The position numbers and the translations under genes were made by a program. The notes beneath the pieces are model-generated. The model saw only the letters and a list, made by a program, of their open reading frames with translations, was not told where the DNA came from and searched no databases. Of a stretch of 7,438 nucleotides of DNA, positions 6,809 to 7,438 are shown piece after piece (position 1 is the stretch's first letter; each line of letters starts with the position of its first letter). The DNA comes from Synergistaceae bacterium (GTDB lineage Bacteria > Synergistota > Synergistia > Synergistales > Aminobacteriaceae): assembly GCA_017446645.1 (NCBI GenBank), contig JAFSQO010000401.1, positions 1-7,438 on the forward strand, written 5' to 3'.

Positions 6809-6814
6809 TATAAT
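6809..6814 (+). promoter_or_regulatory. Possible -10 box for tnpB
   Basis: TATAAT lies 16 bases before the tnpB ATG on the plus strand. No -35 is recognisable at 16-18 bases upstream, where the hairpin arm lies. If used, the transcript would have a leader of only about 10 bases, which agrees with the absence of a ribosome binding site. Confidence 0.25.
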
Positions 6815-6830
6815 TTTTCCGGTGTTGACT

Positions 6831-7438
6831 ATGACAGAAGATGAAAGATTAGCAAAGAACGAACGAATACGAGAAGCAGGCAAGGCAACGAAGCTCCGAA
6901 GAAGAGAGCAGGTTTGCCGGGTTTGGCGTGTGAAAATTGACTTCTCTCATCTGAATTCACAGCAGCAGAACGCAATCAAAATGTTGTTCGTAGAAGCTAA
7001 GAGACTTCATAATGACATAATCACTTTCATGAAAGAACATGACATTAACGAGTATGATTACAAGACTCAGATAGTTCATAATCTCGATAAAGACAAGAAT
7101 CCTGTAACGCATACACTTGAATATATCAGCTCGCAGATGAAGCAGGCAGTCATTCAGAGCGTCAAAGACAGCATGAAGGCACTTAAAGCAGCTAAGACAA
7201 ACGGACGGAAAGTCGGAGCATTGAAATATAAATCCGATTATCAGTCAATAAATCTTCAGCAGCACGGAATAACATATAGCTTCTATAGTGCAGGCTACAT
7301 AAAAATTCAAAAATTAGGCAAAATAAGGATTAGAGGCGCAGGACAATTCTTTAATATTCCGAATATAGAATTTGCGAATGCAAAATTATTGAAGCTGCCA
7401 GACGGATATTACATAGATATAACGACATATCAGGACAA
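6831..7438 (+). CDS. tnpB: TnpB-type IS200/IS605 protein (OrfB), N-terminal part
   Basis: The first 202 codons of a plus-strand gene cut by the right edge. A basic N-terminus (1-30, ending KLRRREQVCR) precedes VWRVKIDFSHLNSQQQNAIK (31-50) and FVEAKRLHNDIITF (53-66), matching the TnpB/OrfB start in which a beta-strand is followed by a helix with R..(Y/H)N. Residues 97-121 are helical (EYISSQMKQAVIQSVKDSM). GALKYKSDYQSINL (129-142) corresponds to the family's (P/L)xxKxxxxxxS segment, followed by IKIQKLGKIRIRG (157-169). TnpB proteins are RNA-guided nucleases that help IS200/IS605 elements persist; the RuvC-like catalytic residues and zinc finger would be further right. ATG 6831 has no clear ribosome binding site; GTG 6822 and TTG 6825 are in-frame alternatives, bounded by a stop at 6792. 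No tnpA is seen on the left, so this is either a TnpB-only (IS1341-like) element or tnpA is downstream. Confidence 0.8.
   Translation, partial: MTEDERLAKNERIREAGKATKLRRREQVCRVWRVKIDFSHLNSQQQNAIKMLFVEAKRLHNDIITFMKEHDINEYDYKTQIVHNLDKDKNPVTHTLEYISSQMKQAVIQSVKDSMKALKAAKTNGRKVGALKYKSDYQSINLQQHGITYSFYSAGYIKIQKLGKIRIRGAGQFFNIPNIEFANAKLLKLPDGYYIDITTYQD

Overview
The window looks like ordinary bacterial chromosome with moderate GC (roughly the mid-40s percent by eye), strong AGGAGG-type ribosome binding sites and tight gene packing. At its right edge lies the start of a mobile element. The lineage cannot be fixed from the sequence alone. The gene content and the HU and aminoacyl-tRNA synthetase types fit an anaerobic gut or sediment bacterium; Synergistota or a Firmicutes-like group would be a guess.

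Layout, left to right. Five genes run on the minus strand and one on the plus strand. (1) Positions 1-1526 hold the first 508 codons of a membrane-anchored protein with a TerB N-terminal domain, cut by the left edge. (2) Just upstream of it, at 1550-2440, is a DUF2156 (GNAT-fold, MprF C-terminal-like) protein. These two probably form one transcription unit with a 23-base gap. (3) 2550-2843 encodes an HU-family DNA-binding protein, with its own candidate promoter in the 85-base gap after valS and a clear intrinsic terminator at 2483-2521. (4) 2929-5601 encodes a complete 890-residue valyl-tRNA synthetase. (5) 5598-6647 encodes a PLP-dependent threonine-aldolase-family enzyme whose stop codon overlaps the valS start (ATGA), so the two are very likely co-translated. 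(6) 6831 to the right edge is the start of a TnpB-type (IS200/IS605, OrfB) protein, divergent from everything else, preceded by a near-perfect 9-bp hairpin of the sort found at the ends of these elements.

How the parts work together. Transcription of the main block probably starts at a TATAAT box upstream of the aldolase gene and covers the aldolase and valS. HU can be read from its own promoter or by readthrough and ends at the terminator, after which the DUF2156-TerB pair follows. The aldolase and ValRS share a link through threonine: threonine is the classical non-cognate amino acid that ValRS misactivates and edits. Whether the coupling exploits this is a hypothesis only. The 183-base divergent intergenic region (6648-6830) is the most structured non-coding stretch. 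It holds a 9-bp inverted repeat over the expected -35 region of the aldolase promoter and, separately, the hairpin next to tnpB.

No clearly new defence or other undescribed system is visible. The most open-ended items are the membrane-anchored TerB-N protein paired with DUF2156, and the partial TnpB element. No stretch over 300 bases lacks a gene. No RNA gene, CRISPR array or T-box was seen.
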